The notes under the pieces were generated by a model. That model searched no databases and had not been told where the DNA came from. It saw nothing but the letters and a program-made list of their open reading frames with translations. A stretch of 32,050 nucleotides of DNA from Planctomycetota bacterium (GTDB lineage: Bacteria > Planctomycetota > Planctomycetia > Pirellulales > Pirellulaceae), in NCBI GenBank assembly GCA_029979005.1, contig JAPOIJ010000043.1, positions 1 to 32,050 of the forward strand, given 5' to 3'. Position numbers and translations under genes: made by a program. Below are positions 1-7,987 of the stretch, in pieces. The first letter of the stretch is position 1; each line of letters begins with the position of its first letter.

Positions 1-291
1 GCCATTTGGAAGCATTTTCTTTACTACTCCCGGCAAATGTTGGCTTGCTTTTCAAAAGAACGCAGATTTTCAATGTGAGTTATCTGCTTTCTATTGATTC
101 TACGACAGCGGCAAACTCTTATACTTCGCGCTACCCGTGAGCATTTTCGACAGCCCGGGGCTTTTGGCATCCTTGGGATCCCGGTGATTGAAACAGGCAT
201 TTCCAAAAAACGATCTGCGACTTCGAGCGTTTTTGTGGTGAAGCCCCTTTTAAATGCCGTCAATCCAGCGGTTTGGCATCCAATAATTTGG
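1..291. other. Left-edge stretch with no supported gene
   Basis: This stretch lies downstream of the EVE-domain gene. A minus-strand open frame (299 to 24) starts with a GTG that overlaps the EVE stop codon, but its 91-residue translation is rich in Arg and Cys and resembles no family I recognise. A plus-strand frame running from here into the EVE gene reads as an antisense shadow. I see no tRNA or terminator hairpin. It may be decayed or intergenic DNA. Confidence 0.4.
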
Positions 292-783
292 CTAGACACC
301 AGGCGCTGGTTTTTCCGAAAGCTTGCAAATCGTCTCGAATTGTTTTTTCGTTACCGGCTGAACGGAAAGACGAGAACCCTTTTGCAACAGCACCATTCCT
401 TCAAGACTCTTAACCGTTCGCAGTTCGTCCAGCGACACCAGACGTTTCAGTTTTTTGACTAATTTGATGTCGACCATAAACCAGCGAGGGGTCTCCTGCT
501 TTGACTTAGGATCAAAATGTTTATCTTTTGGATCAAAGGCGGTAAAGTCCGGATAAGATTCCTTGACGATTTTTGCGGTTCCAGCAACTCCGGGGGGTTT
601 CGCGTTACTGTGGTAAAACAGTACCTGATCCCCTTTTTTCATATCATCCCGCATGAAGTTCCGTGCTTGATAATTTCGCACACCATCCCAGCACGTTGTT
701 TTATTTTTTTCCTCGGCCAGGTCATCAATCGAGTAAACCAGCGGCTCAGATTTCATCAACCAGTATCGTGTAGCATCTGCCAT
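292..783 (-). CDS. EVE-domain (thymocyte nuclear protein 1-like) protein
   Basis: A 163-residue single-domain protein of the EVE family (PUA/YTH-like fold), thought to bind modified bases in DNA or RNA. The sequence shows the expected N-terminus, with YWLMKSEP at residues 7-14, then TCWDGVRNYQARNFMRDDM near residues 30-48, GDQVLFYHSN near 51-60 and a GVAGTAKIV strand near 65-73. Length matches the bacterial family (about 140-165). The ATG is preceded by AAAGGA about 11 bases upstream. It is the last of three same-strand genes (mnmA, floA, EVE), but a 180-base gap separates it from floA, so co-transcription is uncertain. The family assignment is firm; the ligand is not known. Confidence 0.93.
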   Translation of the reverse strand: MADATRYWLMKSEPLVYSIDDLAEEKNKTTCWDGVRNYQARNFMRDDMKKGDQVLFYHSNAKPPGVAGTAKIVKESYPDFTAFDPKDKHFDPKSKQETPRWFMVDIKLVKKLKRLVSLDELRTVKSLEGMVLLQKGSRLSVQPVTKKQFETICKLSEKPAPGV

Positions 784-884
784 GATCTTTACGCATCCTT
801 TAGAAAACTAAACTAACCTTGCAAGCACCGACTCTCGACATGGCAACAGTCGCTAAGAGACTGCACGGATAACTGAACCTGCGA

Positions 885-914
885 GATTCATTCAAAAACG
901 ATTCATTCAACAAC
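885..914. repeat. 15-bp tandem repeat, two copies
   Basis: GATTCATTCAAAAAC (885-899) is followed directly by GATTCATTCAACAAC (900-914), differing at one base. A degenerate third start, GACTCAAAATC, follows. It lies in the 180-base gap between the floA stop and the EVE gene start. No function is apparent. Confidence 0.75.
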
Positions 915-963
915 GACTCAAAATCTCGGGAATCAACGTCATGCCCGTCGCACTTGCCGCGGA

Positions 964-1980
964 CTAGCTTTTTGCCGCGCGTAGGTTGCCCTGTCGGAAA
1001 GCTTCGGCCATTGCTTGAGGCACTTCAGATTCAGCCAGAACTAACTGAGCCTTTTGGCTCGCCACGTCCGCTTTCATTTCTTGCTCGGTCGCGATCGCGT
1101 CGGCACGTCGTTTTTCAGCCGCCGCCTGTGCGACACGTGTGTCCGCTTCCGCTTGATCTGCCTGCAGCCGTGCACCGATATTCTCGCCAACATCGATGTC
1201 GGCGATGTCAATCGAAACAATCTCGAATGCGGTGTGAGCATCCAGACCACGCTCAAGAACAGCGCGAGAAATACGATCGGGGTTTTCTAGAACGTCTTGA
1301 TGACGATCCGAAGAACCAATTGAGGAAATAATCGACTCGCCAACCCGAGCAATAATGGTTTCCTCAGTAGCACCGCCAATCAATTGCTCAAGATTCGTCC
1401 TCACGGTAACCCGCGCGCGGATTTTTAACTCAACGCCGTCTTTCGACATCGCACTGAGAAAATTCTTTCCACTTCGCTCTGGATCCGGACAGTCAATCAC
1501 TTTGGGATAGACCGAAGTCCGAACGGCATCCATCACGTCTCGCCCCGCCAAATCAATCGCAGCGGACCGATCAAAGTCCAAATCAATATTGGCTCGCTGT
1601 GCTGCAATGATGGAATTGGTCACTTTCATTACATCGCCACCGGCAAGGTAATGAGCTTCGAGCTGCTCAGTACTAATTCCATTCTTGCGACTGATATTCA
1701 AACCAGCTTGTTTGGCCATTACTTTTGCTTTCACAATCATGTCTGGCCGAACTTTTCGAAAACCCATCGTGATCAAACTGACGAGACTAACATCCGCCCC
1801 CGACGTGTACGCTTGCACCCAAAGCTTTCCGTAACGAGCGAAGGCAAGTAATAAACCGAGCGCGATAAATACAAGCACGCCAGCTGCGGCAATTAGTAGA
1901 ATCTTTCCGTTATCACCTTGCCCTAGTAACAGATCACGAATTTGAATGGTATGGATCAACTGCACGGACGTCCTCGGCAT
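964..1980 (-). CDS. floA: Flotillin-like protein FloA (SPFH family)
   Basis: A membrane scaffold of the FloA (YqfA, formerly UPF0365) type, which organises functional membrane microdomains in Bacillus and relatives. One hydrophobic segment ([21 protein letters not shown]) lies near residues 27-47, followed by [20 protein letters not shown] and [16 protein letters not shown] sequence typical of the family. The SPFH region includes the [14 protein letters not shown] stretch. The C-terminal half is a predicted coiled coil rich in Ala, Glu and Gln ([19 protein letters not shown]). I chose the ATG at 1980 (338 residues; B. subtilis FloA is about 331). An in-frame TTG at 2013 would add 11 residues, and neither start has a clear ribosome-binding site. 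The NfeD-type partner often found beside floA is not adjacent here. Confidence 0.93.
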   Translation of the reverse strand: MPRTSVQLIHTIQIRDLLLGQGDNGKILLIAAAGVLVFIALGLLLAFARYGKLWVQAYTSGADVSLVSLITMGFRKVRPDMIVKAKVMAKQAGLNISRKNGISTEQLEAHYLAGGDVMKVTNSIIAAQRANIDLDFDRSAAIDLAGRDVMDAVRTSVYPKVIDCPDPERSGKNFLSAMSKDGVELKIRARVTVRTNLEQLIGGATEETIIARVGESIISSIGSSDRHQDVLENPDRISRAVLERGLDAHTAFEIVSIDIADIDVGENIGARLQADQAEADTRVAQAAAEKRRADAIATEQEMKADVASQKAQLVLAESEVPQAMAEAFRQGNLRAAKS

Positions 1981-2188
1981 TGGTTGGAAGTTGATGGATC
2001 GAAATGTGTTCAATGGCTGCTCAACTCTGCAGCCTCACACTACTTTCATGATAACGTATTTGGGCTCAAATTACAGTTATCCCGAAACAGAGCAGACCTG
2101 CTTTTTCTCGCCTAACCTGAAACGCTAAATTCAAAAACACCCCTTAACATCGGCAAAAATTCGGCAAAACCGATACTTCGCAGCAGTG

Positions 2189-3322
2189 TTAATCAATCCA
2201 GCCTCCACCCAAAACCTGATCTCCAGCGTAACAAACGACCGCCTGCCCCGGAGCAACTCCATTTTGCGGTTCCGCAAAGTCAATTTTCAATCGGGAATCA
2301 GGAAGAATTTCGGCGGTAGCTGCATGGGCTCGACTGTTGTAACGGATTTGAGCAAGGCATTGAAATGGTTCATCAGGGACCGAAGTCAGCCAGTTGGTGT
2401 TACTTGCCGTGAGACTTTTCCGACCTAATTCAGCGAGCGAACCGATCACAACCTGCTTTTTCAGTGAATCGATTCGAACAACGAAATAAGGTTCGCCCAT
2501 CGCAACTCCCAATCCCTTGCGCTGCCCAATGGTAAACCGTTCGATTCCTGGATGCGTTCCAACCACTGTTCCGTCGGTGGTAACAATCTCGCCCGCCAAC
2601 GCTCCACCATGCTCGTCCAGCACGTCGCCGCGTCGTTGACGAACAAACTCATCGTGCTTTCCCGATGTCACAAAACAAATTTCCTGACTGTCTTTCTTTT
2701 CTGCAACGTTTAACCCAAGCGTTCCCGCAATCTCTCGAATCGCAGGCTTTTGATACTGCCCAACTGGAAGTAGCATTCGCTCAAGAAATTTCGGCTTGAT
2801 TCCAAACAAAACGTAGGACTGATCTTTTCCGGGATCGACTCCCCGAAGCAATTGAATTTTTCCTTCCGCCCTGGCCATCTGGGCGTAATGACCCGTCGCT
2901 AAAAACTCTGCTCCGACGCTATCTGCGTAATCAAATAATTTCCCAAACTTGATGCGATTATTACACATCACACATGGATTAGGCGTGCGACCGACGGTGT
3001 ACTCGTCGACAAAGTAGTCAATAATTCCACGAAATTCTTCTTCCAGATTAAGCGCATAAAAGGGGATTCCCAATCGCTCAGCAACCCGGCGACCGTCCTC
3101 AGCATCGGAAACACTACAGCACCCCTGCTTATGATCCGCGCGATTGTTGAGGACCGGAAGCAAAGGGGAGGACTCCATTTTTCCGTCAATCGAGCAAGCT
3201 TCAACGGCTTTTTCCCCATGCCTCATGAATACACCAATCACCTCATGACCTTGCTCGATCAATAGGTGCGCAGCGACGCTTGAATCCACGCCTCCCGACA
3301 TCGCTAGTACAACTCTTGCCAC
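2189..3322 (-). CDS. mnmA: tRNA-specific 2-thiouridylase MnmA
   Basis: An ATP-dependent enzyme that thiolates U34 of Lys, Glu and Gln tRNAs in the cytoplasm. The PP-loop motif SGGVDSS lies near residues 9-15, the first catalytic cysteine in NPCVMCN and the second in SQEICFV, with the conserved ATGHYAQ and GKDQSYVLF segments and the IGQRKGLG motif also present. At 377 residues it is slightly longer than E. coli MnmA (368), mainly from roughly 18 extra residues between the MRHG strand and the [10 protein letters not shown] segment. I chose the GTG at 3322 because AAAAGG lies 7 bases upstream and the catalytic domain starts at once; an open frame to 3391 would add 23 unrelated residues. It is divergent from typA and upstream of floA on the same strand. 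Confidence 0.96.
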   Translation of the reverse strand: MARVVLAMSGGVDSSVAAHLLIEQGHEVIGVFMRHGEKAVEACSIDGKMESSPLLPVLNNRADHKQGCCSVSDAEDGRRVAERLGIPFYALNLEEEFRGIIDYFVDEYTVGRTPNPCVMCNNRIKFGKLFDYADSVGAEFLATGHYAQMARAEGKIQLLRGVDPGKDQSYVLFGIKPKFLERMLLPVGQYQKPAIREIAGTLGLNVAEKKDSQEICFVTSGKHDEFVRQRRGDVLDEHGGALAGEIVTTDGTVVGTHPGIERFTIGQRKGLGVAMGEPYFVVRIDSLKKQVVIGSLAELGRKSLTASNTNWLTSVPDEPFQCLAQIRYNSRAHAATAEILPDSRLKIDFAEPQNGVAPGQAVVCYAGDQVLGGGWID

Positions 3323-3674
3323 CCTTACGCCTTTTCTATTGGAAAATACAAACGATCTACCAAAATCCCCGCTCCCTGTCGCGCCAATCACCGCAGACGC
3401 TGGGAAAAACAGCAGACTGGCGCAGATTGCCTTCCAAGTCTAGAACCAACGACAGAGAACGGCAACCTTCACCAAGTCTTCGTTTCGCCTATCGGATCTT
3501 TCAATTGACCGGTATGATTCTGTCTCAATTTACTTCTGACCTCAGCAACCTTTTCAATTGCGGGCAGAACCCCAAGTCAATCCGACGATACGCGCAGCGG
3601 ATTTAGCCTTTTTGATCGGCTTTCTTGGGATTAACCGCAGTCGCGACCAGCAGCGTGAATACAAAAGCAATCCC
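3323..3674. other. Divergent intergenic region between mnmA and typA
   Basis: About 350 bases separate two divergently transcribed genes, so promoters for both should lie here. Open frames in this stretch are extensions or shadows without family resemblance. A TTGACC and a TATGAT occur around 3504-3520 but are not spaced as a sigma-70 pair, so I do not call a promoter. Confidence 0.4.
3330..3335 (-). promoter_or_regulatory. Ribosome-binding site fixing the mnmA GTG start
   Basis: On the minus strand AAAAGG stands 7 bases before the GTG at 3322. This supports the shorter, family-length MnmA over an upstream in-frame start. Confidence 0.6.
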
Positions 3675-5498
3675 ATGACCCAACGTAAAGACATTCGAAA
3701 TATCGTCATCATTGCCCACGTCGATCATGGGAAAACCACTCTTGTCGATTGCCTGCTTCGTCAAAGCGGTCAATTTCGGGAATCTCAATTACAGGGCGAA
3801 CGGATTCTCGATTCAGGAGATATTGAAAAAGAGCGCGGGATTACCATTCTCGCCAAAAATATCGCTTTGCCGTACAAGGGTGTCAAAATTAATATCATCG
3901 ACACGCCCGGCCACGCTGATTTCGGCGGTGAGGTCGAGCGTGTTTTGAAAATGGCCGACGGTGCTTTACTGCTCGTCGATGCTGCCGAAGGCCCCATGCC
4001 GCAAACACGATTCGTGCTTGGCAAGGCACTCGAAGCAGGCCTCAAACCGATTGTGGTGGTCAATAAAGTTGATCGACCCGATGCCCGAACCGACGAAGTG
4101 GTCGATGAAGCCATGGAACTGATTCTTGAAATGGGAGGTGAAGAATACCTCGACAACTTCCATTTCATTTACGCCTCCGCCAAAGAAGGATTCGCAACCC
4201 ACGAACCCAATACGTTTTCGGGCAACATGGAACCACTACTGGATCTTGTACTCGAACAAGTGGCTCCGCCAACCATCGAGCCGGGAAAATTCCGAATGGG
4301 CGTTACGACCATGGACTGGTCAGAATTCGTAGGTCGGATCGCAGTCGGAAAAATCCTCAGTGGCTATATTAAGAAAGGCCAAACCGTAAACGTGATCGGT
4401 GGAGACGGCTCGCCCCGGCAGTGCAAAATTTCGACGCTGAACTCATTCGACAAACTGGGACGAATTGAAGTTGAACGAGCCGAGGCGGGCGAAGTCGTCG
4501 CAATCATGGGGATCGAAGATATCGAAATTGGTGATACGATCTGCGATCTCGATGTGACCGAACCGCTGCCGAGAATTTCAGTTGATGAACCAACACTGGA
4601 AATGGTTTTTTCAATCAACAGCTCACCTTTGGTAGGTAAAGAAGGGAAATACGTCACCAGCCGCCAGCTGCGAGAACGTCTCACCAAGGAACTCGACCGC
4701 AACGTCGCACTGCGCGTCCGCCCTATGGAAAGTGGAGACTCTTTTGCCGTCGCAGGACGGGGAATTTTGCATCTCGCTGTGCTTATTGAGACCATGAGAC
4801 GCGAAGGGTTCGAGCTGTCGGTTGGAAAACCCAAAGTCGTGATCAAAGAAATCGACGGGCAACAACATGAGCCATTCGAATCTCTCGTCGTGGAAGTTCC
4901 GACCGATAAATTCGGGCCCGTGATGGAGATGGTGGGAAATCGTCGGGGCGAGCTTCAGGAGATGACCGCCAGGGGCGAATTCACGCTCGCCAACTTTGTC
5001 ATTCCTTCGCGAGGCTTAATTGGGATGCGCACAAAGATGCTCAACGCAACTCAGGGAACGGCAATCATTAACCACCGGTTCTTGGAATTCCGCCCTCTCG
5101 AAGGTGAAATCGCCGCTCGCCCCAACGGCGTGATGATTTCCATGGTTCCTGGAAAAGCCGTCGGATTTGCAATCTTTGGACTTCAGCAACGGGCTGACAT
5201 GTTCGTTTCACCGGGAGACGACGTTTACGAGGGGATGATTGTTGGAGAAAACGCCCGCTCGAACGACCTTCCCGTCAATCCAACGCGGGCAAAACAACTG
5301 ACGAACATACGTGCTGCTGGAAGTGACGAAAACATTTTGCTTAAGCCTGCTCGCCTGTTTTCGCTTGAGTCAGCCCTTGAGTATGTTGAAGACGACGAAT
5401 GGGTTGAAATCACTCCCAGCAATATCCGCCTGCGAAAAATGCTTCTCAAAGAATCAGATCGCAAACGGGCAAATCGTGCGGCCCTTGCGAACAAATAG
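3675..5498 (+). CDS. typA: Ribosome-associated GTPase TypA/BipA
   Basis: A translational GTPase of the EF-G-like family that binds the 70S ribosome and supports 50S assembly and stress or cold adaptation. The P-loop AHVDHGKT (residues 14-21) is followed by the switch [17 protein letters not shown] and the guanine-specificity motif NKVDRPDAR. The domain III/V and C-terminal BipA signatures include [16 protein letters not shown] and [15 protein letters not shown]. The ATG at 3675 gives 607 residues, the same as E. coli BipA. A longer reading from a TTG at 3558 adds 39 residues with no resemblance to the family and is rejected. No strong ribosome-binding site is visible. It is a single gene, divergent from mnmA and convergent with the exonuclease gene. 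Confidence 0.97.
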   Translation: MTQRKDIRNIVIIAHVDHGKTTLVDCLLRQSGQFRESQLQGERILDSGDIEKERGITILAKNIALPYKGVKINIIDTPGHADFGGEVERVLKMADGALLLVDAAEGPMPQTRFVLGKALEAGLKPIVVVNKVDRPDARTDEVVDEAMELILEMGGEEYLDNFHFIYASAKEGFATHEPNTFSGNMEPLLDLVLEQVAPPTIEPGKFRMGVTTMDWSEFVGRIAVGKILSGYIKKGQTVNVIGGDGSPRQCKISTLNSFDKLGRIEVERAEAGEVVAIMGIEDIEIGDTICDLDVTEPLPRISVDEPTLEMVFSINSSPLVGKEGKYVTSRQLRERLTKELDRNVALRVRPMESGDSFAVAGRGILHLAVLIETMRREGFELSVGKPKVVIKEIDGQQHEPFESLVVEVPTDKFGPVMEMVGNRRGELQEMTARGEFTLANFVIPSRGLIGMRTKMLNATQGTAIINHRFLEFRPLEGEIAARPNGVMISMVPGKAVGFAIFGLQQRADMFVSPGDDVYEGMIVGENARSNDLPVNPTRAKQLTNIRAAGSDENILLKPARLFSLESALEYVEDDEWVEITPSNIRLRKMLLKESDRKRANRAALANK

Positions 5499-5542
5499 TG
5501 CCGCTGCCCACCGCACTTGTATCTTGGCTGATTACATTTTGG

Positions 5543-6364
5543 CTAAGAGTTTTGCCACGGGTTGTCCCATGATTCACACTGCGTCAGATACTCACCGTAA
5601 ACCGGATGCTTTTCTGCATTGACTTCCAACCATTCCATGGCATCTCGCACGAGTGCCTGCTCGGTATCGAGAGAAATCTCGCCGCACAAAACCTTGGTCC
5701 TTAGTAAGACAAAATACGTATCAAGGACATCACAACGGCAATAGTCATTGATCTTGCCCAATTCTCCTTTGTCATAAAGTTCCTGAACCATATGGCCGGC
5801 GATCCCCATCTTACCGGGCTTGCCCAACAAATTGGCCATCAGATTCAGCCCGCCATTCAAACGGGATGCACCATAATTTGTAATCACTTCCTGAAGATCC
5901 AAGTGAGCTGCCTGATTGTATCGATTTCGCTTCTGCTCATAGGTTCTTGCATTGAGATTAAACCAATCAGGAATCCCAAGCCCAAATCGAAATGCTGATA
6001 GCTCCATTAACGGAATATCAAAGGTACGACCATTAAAACTAACGAGGGTTGGCATTTTATATTTTCGCCAACCATCCCAAAAATGTTTGGTAATGATGTG
6101 TGGCCTAAACTCGGGAGCATCGAGGGTGACGATATCTATTATTTTCAAATCCATGCCGACTTTAATCACGGCAATCGAAATCGGCAGGTGATACGTGTAG
6201 GGAATGAATTCCGAACCGGTCTGTTCGAGGCGTTCGCGACAATAGACCTCGATCGCTTCCTCCGGAGTATAGTTTTCCGAGGGATATCGCACTTTCGAGA
6301 TCAGATTCCCATCGGCCACACTTTCGATGTCAAATACGAAATGGCTTAAAGCTGGCGGTGGCAT
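5543..6364 (-). CDS. Predicted 3'-5' exonuclease, PolB-like (DNA_pol_B_exo2 family)
   Basis: A 273-residue stand-alone exonuclease of the DnaQ/RNase H-like superfamily, resembling the proofreading domain of family B polymerases. Three acidic motifs are visible: FDIES near residues 11-15 (Exo I, DxE), SFNGRTFDIP near 108-118 (Exo II) and DYCRCDVLDTYF near 210-221 (Exo III, YxxxD). These suggest an active two-metal nuclease. The ATG at 6364 directly precedes the first strand. No polymerase domain is attached. Substrate and pathway are unknown; DNA repair or nucleic-acid turnover is an inference from the fold. It stands alone, convergent with typA and divergent from pepT. Confidence 0.88.
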   Translation of the reverse strand: MPPPALSHFVFDIESVADGNLISKVRYPSENYTPEEAIEVYCRERLEQTGSEFIPYTYHLPISIAVIKVGMDLKIIDIVTLDAPEFRPHIITKHFWDGWRKYKMPTLVSFNGRTFDIPLMELSAFRFGLGIPDWFNLNARTYEQKRNRYNQAAHLDLQEVITNYGASRLNGGLNLMANLLGKPGKMGIAGHMVQELYDKGELGKINDYCRCDVLDTYFVLLRTKVLCGEISLDTEQALVRDAMEWLEVNAEKHPVYGEYLTQCESWDNPWQNS

Positions 6365-6574
6365 AGCACACGTACCCGTTTGGAGGATTAGAAAGTCTCA
6401 TCCTATCGCACGAATGATCGCTTGGAAACTAAGGTGAACAATTAAGATTAACGGGGGAGTTTTGTTTCGGCGAACTCGTCTAAATTTGGAGAACGTGGTA
6501 AGTTTGTATTGCTGCCCTGCGAAGTTATATTTTCCATTATCGAATTCGAATTGAAACATTTGACTGCCAAAAAC

Positions 6575-7804
6575 ATGAACCGAAAAAGACTCCTTGAACG
6601 ATTCCTTCAGTACGTCCAAATCGACTCCACTGCCGTCGAGGAAAGCGGGAAATATCCCAGTAGCCCCGGGCAAATTGAAATTGGGAAATTGCTAGTCGAA
6701 CAAATGAAAGCGATGGGGATCGCCGATGCCGTTCAGGATCAGTGGGGCATCGTTTACGGCACGGTGAAGGGCAATCTCCCTGACGCTCCCGTGGTGGCCT
6801 TCAATTCACACGTGGACACCTCTCCGGAAACCACAGGAAAAGATGTCAAGCCAAACGTCATCGAAAATTTCAATGGACAGGATGTTCATTTAACGGGCGA
6901 CCCCACAAAAATAATTTCGACAGTAAGCTGTCCTGAATTAGCCGAGGCAAAAGGCAAGACGATCATCACCACTGACGGAACCACATTGCTCGGTGGCGAT
7001 GACAAAGCTGGCGTAGCAATCATCATGGAGCTTGCCAATTATCTTATCGAACATCCGGAAATCGAACGCGGAGATGTTCGAATTTTCTTTACCTGCGATG
7101 AAGAAATTGGGCATGGCGTCGACCATGTGGATCTTGAAAAAGTCAACGCCACGGTGTGTTACAACTTTGACGGAGGAGGGCAGGGGGATATTGACGAAGA
7201 GACGTTTTCGGCAGACATGGCCGTCATCACATTTACCGGTGTGAACACTCACCCCGCTTATGGAAAAGATAAGATGATCAACGCCAACCGCGCGGTCGGT
7301 CACTTCCTGGCCGCCCTTCCAGCCGAACTTTCACCAGAGTGCACTGAGGGAAGAGACGGGTTTCTTCATCCCTATGTTCTCGACGGCGGTGTCGCAGAAT
7401 CGACCCTCAAAGTATTGATACGTGATTTTGAGACTTCGAAACTGAAAGAACACGCGGCTGTGCTAGAACAGGCAGCGACTCTCGCGAAGTCAAAATGTCC
7501 CGGCATTCAGGTGAACATGGAAATCGTTCAACAATATCGCAACATGGCTGACGGATTGGTCAACGAACCACGTGCCGTCGATTTTGCCGTTGAAGCACAC
7601 GAGGCATTAGGGCGAAGTTTTAAACGCACGATCGTCCGCGGGGGAACCGATGGCTCTCGACTAACAGAGCTAGGCTTACCGACTCCCAACCTCTCCTCAG
7701 GCCAACATAACATTCACTCACCTCTTGAGTGGGCTTGCCTCGATGAGATGATCGCAGCGGGTGAAGTTGGCATTGAAATTGTCAAACGCTGGGCTAAAGC
7801 TTGA
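6575..7804 (+). CDS. pepT: Peptidase T (tripeptide aminopeptidase)
   Basis: A cytoplasmic M20-family di-zinc aminopeptidase that removes N-terminal residues from tripeptides. Zinc-ligand and catalytic motifs are visible: SHVDTSP (His79, Asp81), GGDDKAG (Asp142), CDEEIGHG (Glu176, Glu177), NFDGG (Asp199) and HNIHSPLEW near the C-terminus. The ATG at 6575 gives 409 residues, against 408 for E. coli PepT. An in-frame upstream start at 6509 adds 22 residues and is not preferred. It probably feeds amino acids from imported peptides into central metabolism. It is divergent from the exonuclease gene. Confidence 0.96.
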   Translation: MNRKRLLERFLQYVQIDSTAVEESGKYPSSPGQIEIGKLLVEQMKAMGIADAVQDQWGIVYGTVKGNLPDAPVVAFNSHVDTSPETTGKDVKPNVIENFNGQDVHLTGDPTKIISTVSCPELAEAKGKTIITTDGTTLLGGDDKAGVAIIMELANYLIEHPEIERGDVRIFFTCDEEIGHGVDHVDLEKVNATVCYNFDGGGQGDIDEETFSADMAVITFTGVNTHPAYGKDKMINANRAVGHFLAALPAELSPECTEGRDGFLHPYVLDGGVAESTLKVLIRDFETSKLKEHAAVLEQAATLAKSKCPGIQVNMEIVQQYRNMADGLVNEPRAVDFAVEAHEALGRSFKRTIVRGGTDGSRLTELGLPTPNLSSGQHNIHSPLEWACLDEMIAAGEVGIEIVKRWAKA

Positions 7805-7839
7805 TACCTCAAGACGCCGTTTTTAGCAAAATCCTGTTT

Positions 7840-7854
7840 AAACACCGAGTGTTT
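7840..7854 (+). terminator. Weak hairpin after pepT
   Basis: AAACAC-CGA-GTGTTT forms a 6-bp stem with a 3-base loop 35 bases after the pepT stop, followed by TTGAG rather than a true U-run. It is A+T-rich and weak; it may contribute to termination or be chance. Confidence 0.25.
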
Positions 7855-7987
7855 TGAGAGCCATCCCACAATGGCAACTTCTAAATTTCTCTCATAACAC
7901 CAAGTAAAATGCTACAATTTCGCGTACGCCGACTGAGAGTATTAGCCGCCGTTGTCCATCGTTCATAGACGGAATGATTTCGCGATC

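Noticed and set aside
24..299. Minus-strand open frame of 91 residues overlapping the EVE stop codon
   Set aside because: GTG start without a ribosome-binding site, unusual Arg/Cys-rich composition, and no family resemblance.
2150..2171. Two adjacent TCGGCAAAA-type 11-mers after mnmA
   Set aside because: Only 9 of 11 bases match and the sequence is A-rich; too weak to call a functional repeat.
3504..3520. TTGACC and TATGAT near typA as a sigma-70 promoter
   Set aside because: The elements overlap and cannot be paired at the 16-18-base spacing; planctomycete promoters are poorly defined.
3558..3674. N-terminal extension of TypA from a TTG start
   Set aside because: The extra 39 residues do not resemble the family, and the ATG at 3675 gives exactly the usual length.
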